Shown: positions 26,001-35,238 of the stretch, in pieces | How the letters are laid out: each line of letters starts with the position of its first letter | How positions within the stretch are numbered: the first letter of the stretch is position 1 | NCBI RefSeq assembly: GCF_001618145.1 | Contig: NZ_LQNF01000005.1 | Coordinates: 62,001 to 126,000 of the forward strand | Origin: Oceanobacillus damuensis | GTDB lineage: Bacteria; Bacillota; Bacilli; Bacillales; Amphibacillaceae | Reading direction: 5' to 3' | DNA: 64,000 bases | Translations under genes and position numbers: made by a program | Notes under the pieces: generated by a model | Told to the model about the DNA's origin: nothing | The model's input: only the letters and a program-made list of their open reading frames with translations | Databases searched by the model: none

Positions 26001-27050
26001 TTAATCTCTTATTTTCACTTCATCTCCAATTTCAATAGTCATCAAATCTTCCCCGAGTACAACCTTCCCATCGTAAATTTCCTTGGTCCTATCTACTATA
26101 GTAGCTTCATGTTCAGGTAAGAAGGTTGCAATATGAGTATATACAGCAAGTTTAGGGTTCACTTCATTAAATATTTCTCCTGCTTGTTCCGGAGTGGTGT
26201 GATAGGCCTCAATGTTTTTATGAGCTTCTGATTGATATTCTTCTTCTGGACCTTTTACTACCACGACTTCCTGAATTAGTAAATCAGTACCCTTTGCATA
26301 TTTAATTAGATTTTCAGTATATGTGGTATCTCCAGAAATAACGACTGAATGTTCATTGTAATTAATTCTATAACCCAGTGCCGGCTTCATGAGACCGTGG
26401 TCAACATTAAAAGCAATAACTTCCACACCATTACTTTCGTATACTACCCCTTCTTCGACTTCATTGACTTCTGCATCCAATCCTGTTGCACCTTCCACCT
26501 TTTTTCTGGTTTGGATATCTACTTCAAATGCTTGGATTGTGCTATTTACCATATTCTCGGTTCCTTTTGGCCCCCAAACTTTAAAGTCACCTTCTCTATT
26601 TCCCCTTGGGTCAGGCACGGCAGCTGTTATTAGTAAATCCGCAAATCCAACTGTGTGGTCATGATGCAGATGAGTAACAAATAATTTATCAATCATTCCT
26701 GGGGCAATATCAATCTGATCCAATCTGAGGGCAGCCCCTCTTCCAACATCAAAAAGTAACCTTTCGTCTCCAGCTTCTACTAAAGTGGCACTACCAAAAC
26801 GATCCATAGATAAAACTGGTGATCCAGTTCCAAGAAGCGTTACCTTTATATCTGCGTTTCCTTCTGCCCCAAATGTCCCGTTATTATTCTTGGCCGTATC
26901 CTCATTTTGTTCTGATTGGGAATTACTCTCCTCGGCCGATACTTTCACCTGTTTTTCTTTGCCTTCCGTTTGACTCTCTGTTACACAGCCACCTAACCAG
27001 AGGAAAGGAATAATGCAAATTACCATCAACCATCTATATTTGTTTTTCAT
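26001..27050 (-). CDS. MBL-fold metallohydrolase lipoprotein
   Basis: 349 residues. A lipoprotein signal peptide ends in the lipobox LGGC (Cys22). A Ser/Glu/Asn-rich spacer to about residue 68 separates the anchor from the enzyme. The metallo-beta-lactamase domain has the RNase Z/arylsulfatase-like pattern: LLGTGSPVLSMDRFG, THLHHDHTVGF (metal-binding HxHxDH), VISGDTTYTENL and VYTHIATF. It is therefore a surface-anchored hydrolase, perhaps acting on a phosphoester, sulfoester or lactone; the substrate is unknown. It lies 65 bp downstream of the acetoacetate-CoA ligase gene in the same direction, perhaps at the end of the aromatic operon. Confidence 0.85.
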   Translation of the reverse strand: MKNKYRWLMVICIIPFLWLGGCVTESQTEGKEKQVKVSAEESNSQSEQNEDTAKNNNGTFGAEGNADIKVTLLGTGSPVLSMDRFGSATLVEAGDERLLFDVGRGAALRLDQIDIAPGMIDKLFVTHLHHDHTVGFADLLITAAVPDPRGNREGDFKVWGPKGTENMVNSTIQAFEVDIQTRKKVEGATGLDAEVNEVEEGVVYESNGVEVIAFNVDHGLMKPALGYRINYNEHSVVISGDTTYTENLIKYAKGTDLLIQEVVVVKGPEEEYQSEAHKNIEAYHTTPEQAGEIFNEVNPKLAVYTHIATFLPEHEATIVDRTKEIYDGKVVLGEDLMTIEIGDEVKIRD

Positions 27051-27115
27051 CTGTTACACTCCCATCAAATTTTGTATCCCAAAATCAATAAATGGATCAA
27101 GCCAACTCTTTAGGA

Positions 27116-29119
27116 TTAATGAACTCTCACTTCCAATGTCTCTTTAAATTCCACAAATAACTGGATAGACTCCGGATTTAATAAGGAATCGATGTTAACT
27201 GCTTCTTCCTTTGGTACACCCATTAAAATCTTCTTGATTGGTACTTCTATTTTCTTTCCGTTTAAAGTCTTTGGTAGATCTTCAACCTTAATTATTTTAT
27301 TTGGAATATGTCTTGGTGAGCAGTTTTGTCGTATGGTTTGTTTAATTCTGGTTTTTAAATCGTCGGTAATTTTCACTCCATCTTGTAACACAACAAATAA
27401 AAGCATGAATGATTGCTCTGGACTTATCGGAATATCCAAAATTAAACTATCCACTATTTCCGGCACACTATCCAGAGCACTATATATTTCACTCGTACCC
27501 ATTCTAATGCCGCCTCGGTTAATGGTAGCATCGGAACGGCCAAAAATGATTCCTGTACCCCTTGAAGTAATTTGAAGGAAATCACCATGTCTCCAGATTC
27601 CAGGATAAAGATTAAAATAACTATTCCTATACCTTTCTCCATCCTGATCATTCCAGAAATAGATAGGCATGGATGGCATTGGCTCTGTGATTACAAGCTC
27701 ACCAATTTCATCTATGATTTCGTCTCCTGCATCATTAAATGCCTTCACTGCTACGCCAAGTGCACGAGCTTGTATTTCACCAGAATATACTGGTAACAGT
27801 GGGCTTCCACCTAAAAATCCCGAACAAATATCCGTACCGCCGCTGGTGGAATAAAGCCATACATCTTCTTTTACCTGCTCGTAAACCCAATCAAAGCCAG
27901 ATTCCGGTAATGGAGAGCCTGTTGACCCAATGGCTCTTAAGTTAGAAAGATCATAGGTTTCTTTAGGTTTGATCCCTTCCTTGGAACTAGCCATTAACAG
28001 GCTGGCACTCGCACCTAATACGGTCATTTTGCTGGATTCTGCAAATTTCCAGAGGGTCTCATAATTTGGATAGCCCGGATTACCATCATATAAAAGTATG
28101 GTTGATCCTGTTAATAGACCACTTACAACAATATTCCACATCATCCATCCTGTTGTGGTATACCAAAAGAATCGATCACTTTCCTGCAAATCATTTTGCA
28201 GTCCGTGGAATTTTAAATGCTCAAGCAATATGCCCCCATGCCCTTGGACAATCCCTTTTGGTTTTCCGGTTGTTCCAGAGGAATACAAGATCCAAAGCGG
28301 ATGATTAAATGAAAGCTGTTCAAAGTTTAATGATGCTTCACGGTTTTCTTTTAAAACTTGATTCCAAAGTATTGTAGAATGATTCTTTGTATCTACTTCC
28401 CTTAGATCCTCACGTAAATAAGGGATGATAACCGTTTGTTCCAATGTAGGCAATTCCCCTTGAATTTGTCGTATATACTCAAGACGGTCATATTGCTTTC
28501 CATTATATTGATAGCCATCAACAGCAAACATTGCTTTTGGCTTTATTTGTTTAAATCTATCAATGACACTCTTCACACCGAATTCAGGTGCACAACTGGA
28601 CCAAACGGCACCTATACTCGCACATGCCAAGAATGCTGTGATGGTTTCATGAATATTAGAAGAATAAGAAACAACGCGGTCACCTGGTTTGATTCCGATT
28701 GATTTCAAATAAGCCGCGATAGAAGCTGTATTTTGCTTCAATTCTTTCCATGTCTTTACTGATTCTGGTCGTGTTTCTGATTGATATATGATAGCTTCTT
28801 TATTAGGGTTCTGTTTTCTAAAAATATGTTCTGCATAGTTTAAGGTTGCATTTGGGAACCATGTTATGTCAGGCATTTCTTCACCTGATAAAACAATATC
28901 ATCTTTTCTTTCTCCTTTAATTTCAAAATAATCCCAAATTGCTACCCAAAAATCTTCCTTTTCATTAACCGACCATTCCCATAATTGGTTGTAGTTTTCA
29001 AAGGTTAATCCCTTCGCTTTCCGAAGCCAAGTCATAAATTTATTCATATTGGACCTTTCTTGCATTTCTTGTGAGGGCTGCCAAAGTACTCGTTGCTGTA
29101 CTTCTTCAGTCACTTTCAT
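27116..29119 (-). CDS. Acetoacetate-CoA ligase
   Basis: 667 residues, the expected length. It activates acetoacetate with ATP and CoA to acetoacetyl-CoA. Landmarks: WLRKAKGLTFENYNQLWEWS near the N-terminus, the adenylation P-loop YSSGTTGKPKG, ATINRGGIRMG, and LPKTLNGKKIEVP with the C-terminal catalytic lysine. The N-terminal FxNYxxLWxWSV block separates it from acetyl-CoA synthetases. AGGAAGGGG precedes the ATG. It is in the same direction as the aromatic genes, which suggests the ring is broken down to acetoacetate. Confidence 0.85.
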   Translation of the reverse strand: MKVTEEVQQRVLWQPSQEMQERSNMNKFMTWLRKAKGLTFENYNQLWEWSVNEKEDFWVAIWDYFEIKGERKDDIVLSGEEMPDITWFPNATLNYAEHIFRKQNPNKEAIIYQSETRPESVKTWKELKQNTASIAAYLKSIGIKPGDRVVSYSSNIHETITAFLACASIGAVWSSCAPEFGVKSVIDRFKQIKPKAMFAVDGYQYNGKQYDRLEYIRQIQGELPTLEQTVIIPYLREDLREVDTKNHSTILWNQVLKENREASLNFEQLSFNHPLWILYSSGTTGKPKGIVQGHGGILLEHLKFHGLQNDLQESDRFFWYTTTGWMMWNIVVSGLLTGSTILLYDGNPGYPNYETLWKFAESSKMTVLGASASLLMASSKEGIKPKETYDLSNLRAIGSTGSPLPESGFDWVYEQVKEDVWLYSTSGGTDICSGFLGGSPLLPVYSGEIQARALGVAVKAFNDAGDEIIDEIGELVITEPMPSMPIYFWNDQDGERYRNSYFNLYPGIWRHGDFLQITSRGTGIIFGRSDATINRGGIRMGTSEIYSALDSVPEIVDSLILDIPISPEQSFMLLFVVLQDGVKITDDLKTRIKQTIRQNCSPRHIPNKIIKVEDLPKTLNGKKIEVPIKKILMGVPKEEAVNIDSLLNPESIQLFVEFKETLEVRVH

Positions 29120-29129
29120 TACCCCTTCC

Positions 29130-29406
29130 TAAAAAAAGAAAATCTATAAATATACTCTGAATAGCTTCACTATGAAACTTACTTAAAGATTGTGAGAAGC
29201 TTTTTAAGTCCCCTCCAACCGAAAAAGTACTTCCTTCACCTGTAATTGCTATTGCACAGATGTTTTCACTCCCAGAACATCCAATAGCAATATTCATCGG
29301 TTCTTTCGCCATTTACAGATCAATCGCGTTCCCTTTATTCGGGCGAGTTAAGGGTCACAATTCCTACATAATTATTTACTGTTAAATTAACATGGTTATT
29401 TTCCAC
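29130..29406 (-). pseudogene. Enoyl-CoA hydratase, N-terminal remnant
   Basis: From a GTG at 29406 with TTAGGAG upstream: ENNHVNLTVNNYVGIVTLNS PE, a frame slip, KGNAIDL, a stop, then MAKEPMNIAIGC and AIAITGEGSTFSVGGDLKSF. This is the crotonase N-terminus with the oxyanion AFSxGGDL-type motif. The rest of the fold (about 170 residues) is missing, lost before the acetoacetate-CoA ligase start. At least two lesions plus a deletion make it dead. The remaining gap to 29557 shows no gene. Confidence 0.65.
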
Positions 29407-29556
29407 AATATAACTCCTAACGTGCACATAATTTTATTACTACTACTAATATTTAGTTCGATACATTCTCGATGGTCATTGCAATGCCTTGGACTCCACT
29501 AATACAAAGGTAGTAAGTGTTCAATGATTTAATGAGCGCAATTATATATAAACTAA

Positions 29557-29847
29557 CTAGATTACCTTTTCATAATGCTGTACTTTCGGAACACTCAAAT
29601 AAAAAGGGCCGAGAATCTTCTTCATTTCCTCGAATTCTGATGTGTTTTTAAAGTCAATTACATGATCTTCTACAGAATTCCAGGAAACAGATACCAAATA
29701 CTTATTTTGCTGCTCCACGCAACGATTTAGTTCCGCACCATTGTAACCCTTAGCTGTTGTCATGAATGCCGTTGCTTGTTTAAATGCCTTTTCAAATTCT
29801 TCTTCATTCCCTGATTTTACTTCAAGCATGAAAATTTCTTGTACCAT
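29557..29847 (-). CDS. ABM-family (antibiotic biosynthesis monooxygenase-like) protein
   Basis: 96 residues of the dimeric alpha-beta barrel (ABM) fold: MVQEIFMLEVKSGNEEEFEK, AFMTTAKGYNGAELNRCVEQ, KYLVSVSWNSVEDHVIDFKN. Members oxidise quinol-like or polyketide substrates without a cofactor, or act as auxiliary proteins. It lies 13 bp after the extradiol dioxygenase gene, so it belongs to the same operon. A role on a hydroxylated aromatic intermediate is plausible but not shown. AAGGGGATGG precedes the start. Confidence 0.75.
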   Translation of the reverse strand: MVQEIFMLEVKSGNEEEFEKAFKQATAFMTTAKGYNGAELNRCVEQQNKYLVSVSWNSVEDHVIDFKNTSEFEEMKKILGPFYLSVPKVQHYEKVI

Positions 29848-29860
29848 TCAAACCATCCCC

Positions 29861-30742
29861 TTAGATTTTTGCTAAATCTAACTGAAATTCCGTTCCCCAA
29901 ACACTTAAACCTTCCCACACTTTTGGTTTATACGGCATTTCTGTATGCCAAGGCCGAGGCTCGAAAATACCGAGTTCTGGAACAAACACATCCATATCGG
30001 TGTATAATTCCACAACATTATCTTCTGGATCCCGATGATAGGTTGCAATATTACTCCCAGCTGTATGACGAGAAGGTCCCCATATGATTGGAATTTCGTG
30101 TTTAGCTAGTAAATCAGATGCAGCATATTGATGACTAGCATCCTTTACTTGAAAGGCAATATGATGTAATCGTGTATCATTTGCTGCAATAATGTTTATG
30201 ACATGATGATCTGTGTTACAAGTCAAAAAATTAGCAAAATTTTCACCGATTTTATCTGTAAAAGTAAATCCTAAAACATCATGGTAAAAAGTAATTGTTT
30301 CCTCATAATTATTTGCTAAAAAGGCTACGTGGCCTAATTTTAATGGATTGATTCCGAGTCCGGAAAAACCGACTGCTGGTTGATTAATTTCTGTAAATAA
30401 CTCAATTGTATTACCTGATGGATCATTCAATTCTATGAATCTTGATACTCCCGGTTTTACATCTTCTTGTATTCTTGATTCTATACCTGTTGCTATTAAT
30501 TTTTCTTGTACTTCGTCTAATGACAATCCTCCATCTAATTGATATCCATAGCTTCGAATCGCCTGCTTGTCAGAAGGAGTAATCACAATATTGTGATGGT
30601 CGTAACCATTACTTAGATAGGTAATTCCATTCTGTTCTTCTGTAATGCGATATCCCATGATTTCTGAATAATATTCCACCATATGAGCAGGATCTTTTGA
30701 AAAGAAATCAACATAAGCTAATCTAAATACATTAACGGACAT
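29861..30742 (-). CDS. Extradiol ring-cleavage dioxygenase (VOC family)
   Basis: 293 residues with two VOC modules. The C-terminal module has the iron ligands in their usual places: GHVAFLA (His), LHHIAFQVKD (His) and NVVELYTD (Glu). The N-terminal module (LAYVDFFSKDPAHMVEYYS...GNTIELFTE) is the non-catalytic half. It cleaves a catechol-like ring next to a hydroxyl (meta cleavage). It is flanked by a flavin hydroxylase and an FAH-type hydrolase, so its substrate is likely a di- or trihydroxylated aromatic made by the hydroxylase. It is clearly different from the catechol dioxygenase at 47 kb. Confidence 0.85.
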   Translation of the reverse strand: MSVNVFRLAYVDFFSKDPAHMVEYYSEIMGYRITEEQNGITYLSNGYDHHNIVITPSDKQAIRSYGYQLDGGLSLDEVQEKLIATGIESRIQEDVKPGVSRFIELNDPSGNTIELFTEINQPAVGFSGLGINPLKLGHVAFLANNYEETITFYHDVLGFTFTDKIGENFANFLTCNTDHHVINIIAANDTRLHHIAFQVKDASHQYAASDLLAKHEIPIIWGPSRHTAGSNIATYHRDPEDNVVELYTDMDVFVPELGIFEPRPWHTEMPYKPKVWEGLSVWGTEFQLDLAKI

Positions 30743-30913
30743 ACATAATTCCTCCCTATTTATACATTTTTATTTGCTATCTAATTTCAATTCATTTAAT
30801 ATTAATGATAGGTTTCCAAGACCTGTGTGCATGAACTCGTAACGTATACTTTTTTATTGGAAAGTTACGATGTTCATGTATTTTTTAGATGATTAGATAC
30901 GTCTTTCATGTTG

Positions 30914-32482
30914 TTATAAGGTGCCAACTGTAGATTCCTTATGGTCGAGAGATGCTTTTAAACTAGCTATGACATTTGGTAATTCTTTTGCCTGGGAAAT
31001 GCACCCAAAAATATTGAAATCTGGTCGAACAACAAGAGCCTCTATATCATTATTCTTAAAGTAACTTTCATAGTTTCCTTCAATATCAATTACCTCTTCC
31101 GTAGATTCCACATTGTTAGTGATATTTACAAACTTTGCTCCAATTTTCTCCATAAATTGAATTTGTTCTTCACTCAAGTATTGTTTTAGATCTTGTTTCC
31201 ATCCCATCACCATCCAACCATGACCTACTACGTTATCATAAAGATCTGTTTCACCTTTATATTTCACGATATTCTGCAAGGATAATTGGCCGGTTAAGCT
31301 ACTCTCCTCAGCTTTATAGAGTATTCCGTCCGTAATAATTGGGAAATCGGGAAATGGAGGAATGTTTCCAGTTAGAAACGCTTCATCTCTCTTTTTTGCT
31401 TCTTCTTCATCTGTTGTACAAATCATTTTCCCTAAATAAATGGCAGCTTCAATAAGTTTTATCATATGCGGTTTTCTTTCTTCTGTATAAGTATCTAGCA
31501 ATGAGTCATCTGTAATACCGCGTAAGACCAGATCCAACTTCCACGCAATATTATTGGCATCTCGAATTCCTGATGATAATCCTTGCCCCATAAATGGTGG
31601 GGTTAAATGCGCAGCATCACCTGCTAAAATTAATCTTCCTTTTCTCCATTCATCTACCCATTTCGCTTTAAAGGTATAAACTGTATGTCTTTCTAGAATC
31701 GCGTTATCAGGGGTAACATTCCATGGTTTTAAAAGTTCCCAACAAACTGCTTCCTCTTGGAACTCTTCTTTCGTTTCTCCTGGAAGTAACATAAATTCCC
31801 ATCTTCTTCTACCAGGACCACCGGAAACCCTGGTAGTTGGCCGTTTAGGATCACAAATTTGCAGATTCATGGGGGTAAATTTCATTTCTCCCTTTGGAAT
31901 AATATCAACTACAAGGAAATCATTGTAAAATCCTAAATCAGTAATGGAGTGTTCCATATTTTCCCTGACAAAACTGTTTGCGCCATCACAACCAATGACA
32001 TAATTTGCAGATACTTTTACGACTTCCCCATCTTTAGTTTTGAACATAGCTTCAACATGGTCATCATATTCGTTAAGGTATACTCCTTGCCAACCTAAGC
32101 GGATATCAACTGTAGAATATGATTTACAAGACTTATCCATCAATTCTTCTAACTCTGCTTGATTAAAAAGCATGTCTGCAGGCCAACCAGAAATTCCATC
32201 TTGAGACCAATCAATTTCTAGGAGAGTTTTACCTTCACCGTTACACCAAACATAATTATCTGGTACTTTTACAGATACTTTCTTTATCTCTTCATCTGAA
32301 GCTATCGTCTGAATTGCTCTTGTAACTTCATGATCATATTTTACTGCTCTAGGTAATCCATAAGACATGTCATATTTCTCAAAAATGCCTACATTCCATC
32401 CTTTTTTTCCAAGTAAGCAAGAAACCAGCTTTCCAACCGGACCATATCCAATTACGACCACATCATACTCCAATGTTTTCAT
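30914..32482 (-). CDS. FAD-dependent aromatic hydroxylase, MhpA-like
   Basis: 522 residues. The N-terminal FAD-binding fold has YDVVVIGYGPVGKLVSCLLG (a GxGxxG variant); the NADPH/FAD motif is GCDGANSFVREN and the FAD ribityl motif is LAGDAAHLTPPFMGQGLSSG. This is the group A flavoprotein monooxygenase set seen in 3-(3-hydroxyphenyl)propionate hydroxylase, PheA/TfdB and related enzymes. The C-terminal thioredoxin-like region (from about 400) is present. It adds a hydroxyl to a phenolic ring before cleavage by the neighbouring dioxygenase. The ring substrate is not determined. Confidence 0.85.
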   Translation of the reverse strand: MKTLEYDVVVIGYGPVGKLVSCLLGKKGWNVGIFEKYDMSYGLPRAVKYDHEVTRAIQTIASDEEIKKVSVKVPDNYVWCNGEGKTLLEIDWSQDGISGWPADMLFNQAELEELMDKSCKSYSTVDIRLGWQGVYLNEYDDHVEAMFKTKDGEVVKVSANYVIGCDGANSFVRENMEHSITDLGFYNDFLVVDIIPKGEMKFTPMNLQICDPKRPTTRVSGGPGRRRWEFMLLPGETKEEFQEEAVCWELLKPWNVTPDNAILERHTVYTFKAKWVDEWRKGRLILAGDAAHLTPPFMGQGLSSGIRDANNIAWKLDLVLRGITDDSLLDTYTEERKPHMIKLIEAAIYLGKMICTTDEEEAKKRDEAFLTGNIPPFPDFPIITDGILYKAEESSLTGQLSLQNIVKYKGETDLYDNVVGHGWMVMGWKQDLKQYLSEEQIQFMEKIGAKFVNITNNVESTEEVIDIEGNYESYFKNNDIEALVVRPDFNIFGCISQAKELPNVIASLKASLDHKESTVGTL

Positions 32483-32566
32483 CTTCTTCCTCCTAATCTT
32501 TTTTTACGTATGACAGCGCATACATTTTAATCATAGGTGCTAGTGTAAGCCACCTATCTGTATCTT

Positions 32567-33553
32567 TTAGTAATCTGCTGTAACCAGAGAATGAGATACA
32601 ATTACGTTTCTTTGTTCACCTAGGTTTATCTTGCCATCTTTGCTCTTTATGGAGGCTCGAACGACATCTCCATCTTTTAGATATTTATTCTTGCTACTTA
32701 ATTGATTTTCTACAAATGTAGTTAGTTTTTCCTCAGCAGGAAAAGTTGGATCAGATACAAGCTTTAATATATCTGGCGTAAGATTCATTGCTACCCCACC
32801 TGTAGTACCAGATAATACCAAGTCACCTTTAGATAAATCCATAATTTGAGATAGCTCTGTCATTGTTTCTGCTGGTTTAAATAGTAATTGACCGGTATTT
32901 GCTGATTGACGAAGTTCATCATTTACCCACAGATTTAATTCAAGGTCATGAATAAGAGAAATATCTTCTTGGTCAAGTAGATATAGAATGGGCCCTGTTG
33001 GACAGAAGGTACGGTAACTTTTCCCTTTAAGCCATTGTCCTTGGACTAACTGTATATCACGAGCAGATACATCATTTGTTAAAACAATTCCTGCTATATA
33101 TTCATGTAAATTAGCATCCGTTACTTCTACCGCTTCACTAATATTAGAACCAATTACTAGTCCTAATTCGATTTCATAATCTAGTAATTCTACATTAGAT
33201 GGACGAACAATATTGGAGTATGCACTACTTAAAGAACTATCCGCCTTACTAAATATCATATTAAATGGAGGTCGCTTGGCTTCCATTCCGGATTCTGCTC
33301 GGTGGGTAGAGTAATTCGCCCCTTGACATACAATTCTTGCCGGTTTGGTTACAGGACTAAGTAGAGTTACATCATTAAAAGATACTAGTTCAGCAGATGA
33401 ATCTTCTAGCAACTTTTTCGCTTCCTCTTGACCTTCCTCTAAAAAGTCTGACAGTGTTAAGTAATTACCGCTTAAAACTTTGATTTGATTATCCGATACT
33501 ACTCCCCATTTTTCCGTATTATCTTTTTCAAAACGAACAACTTGAATTCCCAT
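32567..33553 (-). CDS. Fumarylacetoacetate hydrolase family protein
   Basis: 328 residues. The FAH fold is clear: LDYEIELGLVIG supplies the ExE metal ligands, TNDVSARDIQLVQGQW the aspartate, and FCPTGPIL and SGTTGGVAMNL are also typical. The N-terminal 60 residues form the usual extra lid. The family hydrolyses or isomerises ring-cleavage products such as fumarylpyruvate or hydroxymuconate derivatives. It is the first enzyme gene after the FadR-type repressor, 21 bp away. If its product includes acetoacetate, that would explain the ligase at the operon end (inference). Confidence 0.85.
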   Translation of the reverse strand: MGIQVVRFEKDNTEKWGVVSDNQIKVLSGNYLTLSDFLEEGQEEAKKLLEDSSAELVSFNDVTLLSPVTKPARIVCQGANYSTHRAESGMEAKRPPFNMIFSKADSSLSSAYSNIVRPSNVELLDYEIELGLVIGSNISEAVEVTDANLHEYIAGIVLTNDVSARDIQLVQGQWLKGKSYRTFCPTGPILYLLDQEDISLIHDLELNLWVNDELRQSANTGQLLFKPAETMTELSQIMDLSKGDLVLSGTTGGVAMNLTPDILKLVSDPTFPAEEKLTTFVENQLSSKNKYLKDGDVVRASIKSKDGKINLGEQRNVIVSHSLVTADY

Positions 33554-33574
33554 ATAAACTTCTCCTTCTTCTTT

Positions 33575-34303
33575 TTATTTTTTTTGATGAAATAACGTTT
33601 TTTCAAATAATTGTTGAACTCGTAATATCATATTAGTCATGACTAACCTAGAATTCTCTTCATCTCCAGTTATGATTGCGTTGTATAATTCTTGATGCCT
33701 TTTTAATACTTCTGACGTTGGTTTATCCTGTTGTAATTCTGGATTACTATTTAGTGCAGCTATACTTTTCTCTCTACTGATTATTAACCCTTTATGAAGT
33801 AATTTTAATAAGCTAATCATCAATGAATTATGGGAAGCTTCAATAATTCTTAAATGAAATTCATAGTCAGCTTTTGCCCACTCTTTCGTATCATCTATGG
33901 TTTTTTCTAGATTCCTAAAGCAGATCGTTAAATTTTCTTTATCTTGGGTGGTTGCGTTTCTTGCTGCCAATCCCGCAGCAATGGGTTCGATTCCTAACCG
34001 TACATGTGTCATTTCAAGAAAAAATTCTCCATCTTTTCCTTGATAATCACTTATCCAAGTCATGACGTCCAAATCCCACCATTGCCAATCATTACGTGGT
34101 AATACGATCGTACCTGATCGTTTAGTCGATCTAATAATTTTCCTTGCTGATAACCCTTGGAGAGCTTCTCTTATAACGGTACGACTTACACCATATTCCT
34201 TACCCAGATCTTCCATTTTTGGAAGTGTTTCTCCAGACCTAATTGAACCGCTTACAATTTTCCTTCCAATTTTACCTATAATCTCGTTACTTCTATTTTG
34301 CAT
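33575..34303 (-). CDS. FadR-family (GntR) transcriptional repressor
   Basis: 242 residues. N-terminal GntR winged helix: IGRKIVSGSIRSGETLPKME, YGVSRTVIREALQGL, RSGTIVLPRN. The C-terminal FCD ligand domain has the metal-type residues of the family (DYEFHLRIIEAS, RHQELYNAI). It heads the aromatic operon and lies below a promoter overlapped by a 20-bp perfect palindrome, so autoregulation and repression of the operon until an acidic metabolite binds is the simplest model. AGGTCTGAG sits close before the ATG. Confidence 0.85.
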   Translation of the reverse strand: MQNRSNEIIGKIGRKIVSGSIRSGETLPKMEDLGKEYGVSRTVIREALQGLSARKIIRSTKRSGTIVLPRNDWQWWDLDVMTWISDYQGKDGEFFLEMTHVRLGIEPIAAGLAARNATTQDKENLTICFRNLEKTIDDTKEWAKADYEFHLRIIEASHNSLMISLLKLLHKGLIISREKSIAALNSNPELQQDKPTSEVLKRHQELYNAIITGDEENSRLVMTNMILRVQQLFEKTLFHQKK

Positions 34304-34352
34304 TTCTCAGACCTCTTTTCGAATAAGGAATTAAATCCCTCCTTACAAAAGT

Positions 34353-34433
34353 TTTACACAAGTAATACTTATTTATATTTTCTGATAAGTATTACTTGTG
34401 TAAATAATACATTTAGCTGATACGATTTGTCAA
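34353..34433 (-). promoter_or_regulatory. Promoter with 20-bp perfect inverted-repeat operator
   Basis: Minus-strand -35 TTGACA (34433-34428) and -10 TATTAT (34409-34404) with an 18-base spacer. Perfect 20-bp arms lie at 34385-34404 and 34353-34372, 12 bases apart; the core is ACAAGTAATACTTAT. One arm touches the -10, and the predicted start of transcription falls within the operator. This is the expected site of the FadR-type repressor encoded next. Confidence 0.8.
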
Positions 34434-34646
34434 TATATTTATAATACTTTTCTTATCTAAATTTTGAATACCTAACTAAGGCTTTCCTCTAACGTATAAG
34501 CCTGATGTGGCTAAAGAAAAATACCTGTCCCCTTTCACTGTATTCCTGATTCCAATAATAGAAAGAAGGCAGAATGAAGCATAACTACATTGGAAATCAT
34601 CCAAAGATAGAACCACACTTATATACATGTTCTCTCAGCAAGAAAA

Positions 34647-34678
34647 AGGATGCGTTCCCCACTTCGAGAGCGCATCCT
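34647..34678 (-). terminator. Terminator of the decayed dehydrogenase
   Basis: AGGATGCG / CGCATCCT arms, 16-base loop, followed on the minus strand by TTTTTC. The stretch 34440-34640 otherwise holds only a CCTGTCCCC motif at 34527. Confidence 0.65.
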
Positions 34679-34700
34679 ACTAGTAAACTAATACTATCTC

Positions 34701-35235
34701 TTACTTAAAATCATCAAACATTAGAACAGCACGACCATGAACTTTACCGTTACGTAAATCTTCTAGAGCTGATATCGTTTATCTGAATGAATATTTATAA
34801 ACTTGTCATGGAAATCTGTCCTAGTCTAGCAAGTGCAACAATTTTTTAAAATCTTGTAGCGTTCCACCATTAGATGTAATTAATTCTACACCAGCTTTAA
34901 AATCTTCCCAACCGAATGAATGGAAGCGAACCGCCACCTATGCCAATTTAATACAACACCGCCATTCTTTGTTACTTCTACCGCTGTTATCAATGTCGGG
35001 TGAAAGCCTACAAAATCGAAGAAAGCATTGATGCCTTTATCAACCAGTAATTTCATCATGTTTTCAGTAGCGTTCTAATCAGATTTAACACAAACATTGG
35101 CACCATCTTCTTTCATTTCTTCCATGCGAACCTCATCAACTTCTTGTATAAGAATACGCGCTGCAGTTAGGGATTTTAAAAATCGAACTCCGAAGAATCC
35201 AATTCCAACAATACCACAAACAGAAAACGCCAACG
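34701..35235 (-). pseudogene. Zinc-type alcohol dehydrogenase, C-terminal remnant
   Basis: Broken frames on the minus strand give VCGIVGIGFFGVRFLKSLTA (the NAD-binding GxGxxG), EVDEVRMEEMKEDGANVCVK, a stop, NMMKLLVDKGINAFFDFVGF, VTKNGGVVLNWH, and an end NGKVHGRAVLMFDDFK. This is the NAD-binding and C-terminal half of a zinc-dependent dehydrogenase. The catalytic zinc N-terminus is absent and several frame changes are present. It directly abuts the DUF4349 gene. Confidence 0.7.
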
Positions 35236-35238
35236 AAC

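Noticed and set aside
27192-27575. 127-codon plus-strand frame inside the acetoacetate-CoA ligase gene
   Set aside because: It is antisense to an intact gene and explained as a coding shadow.
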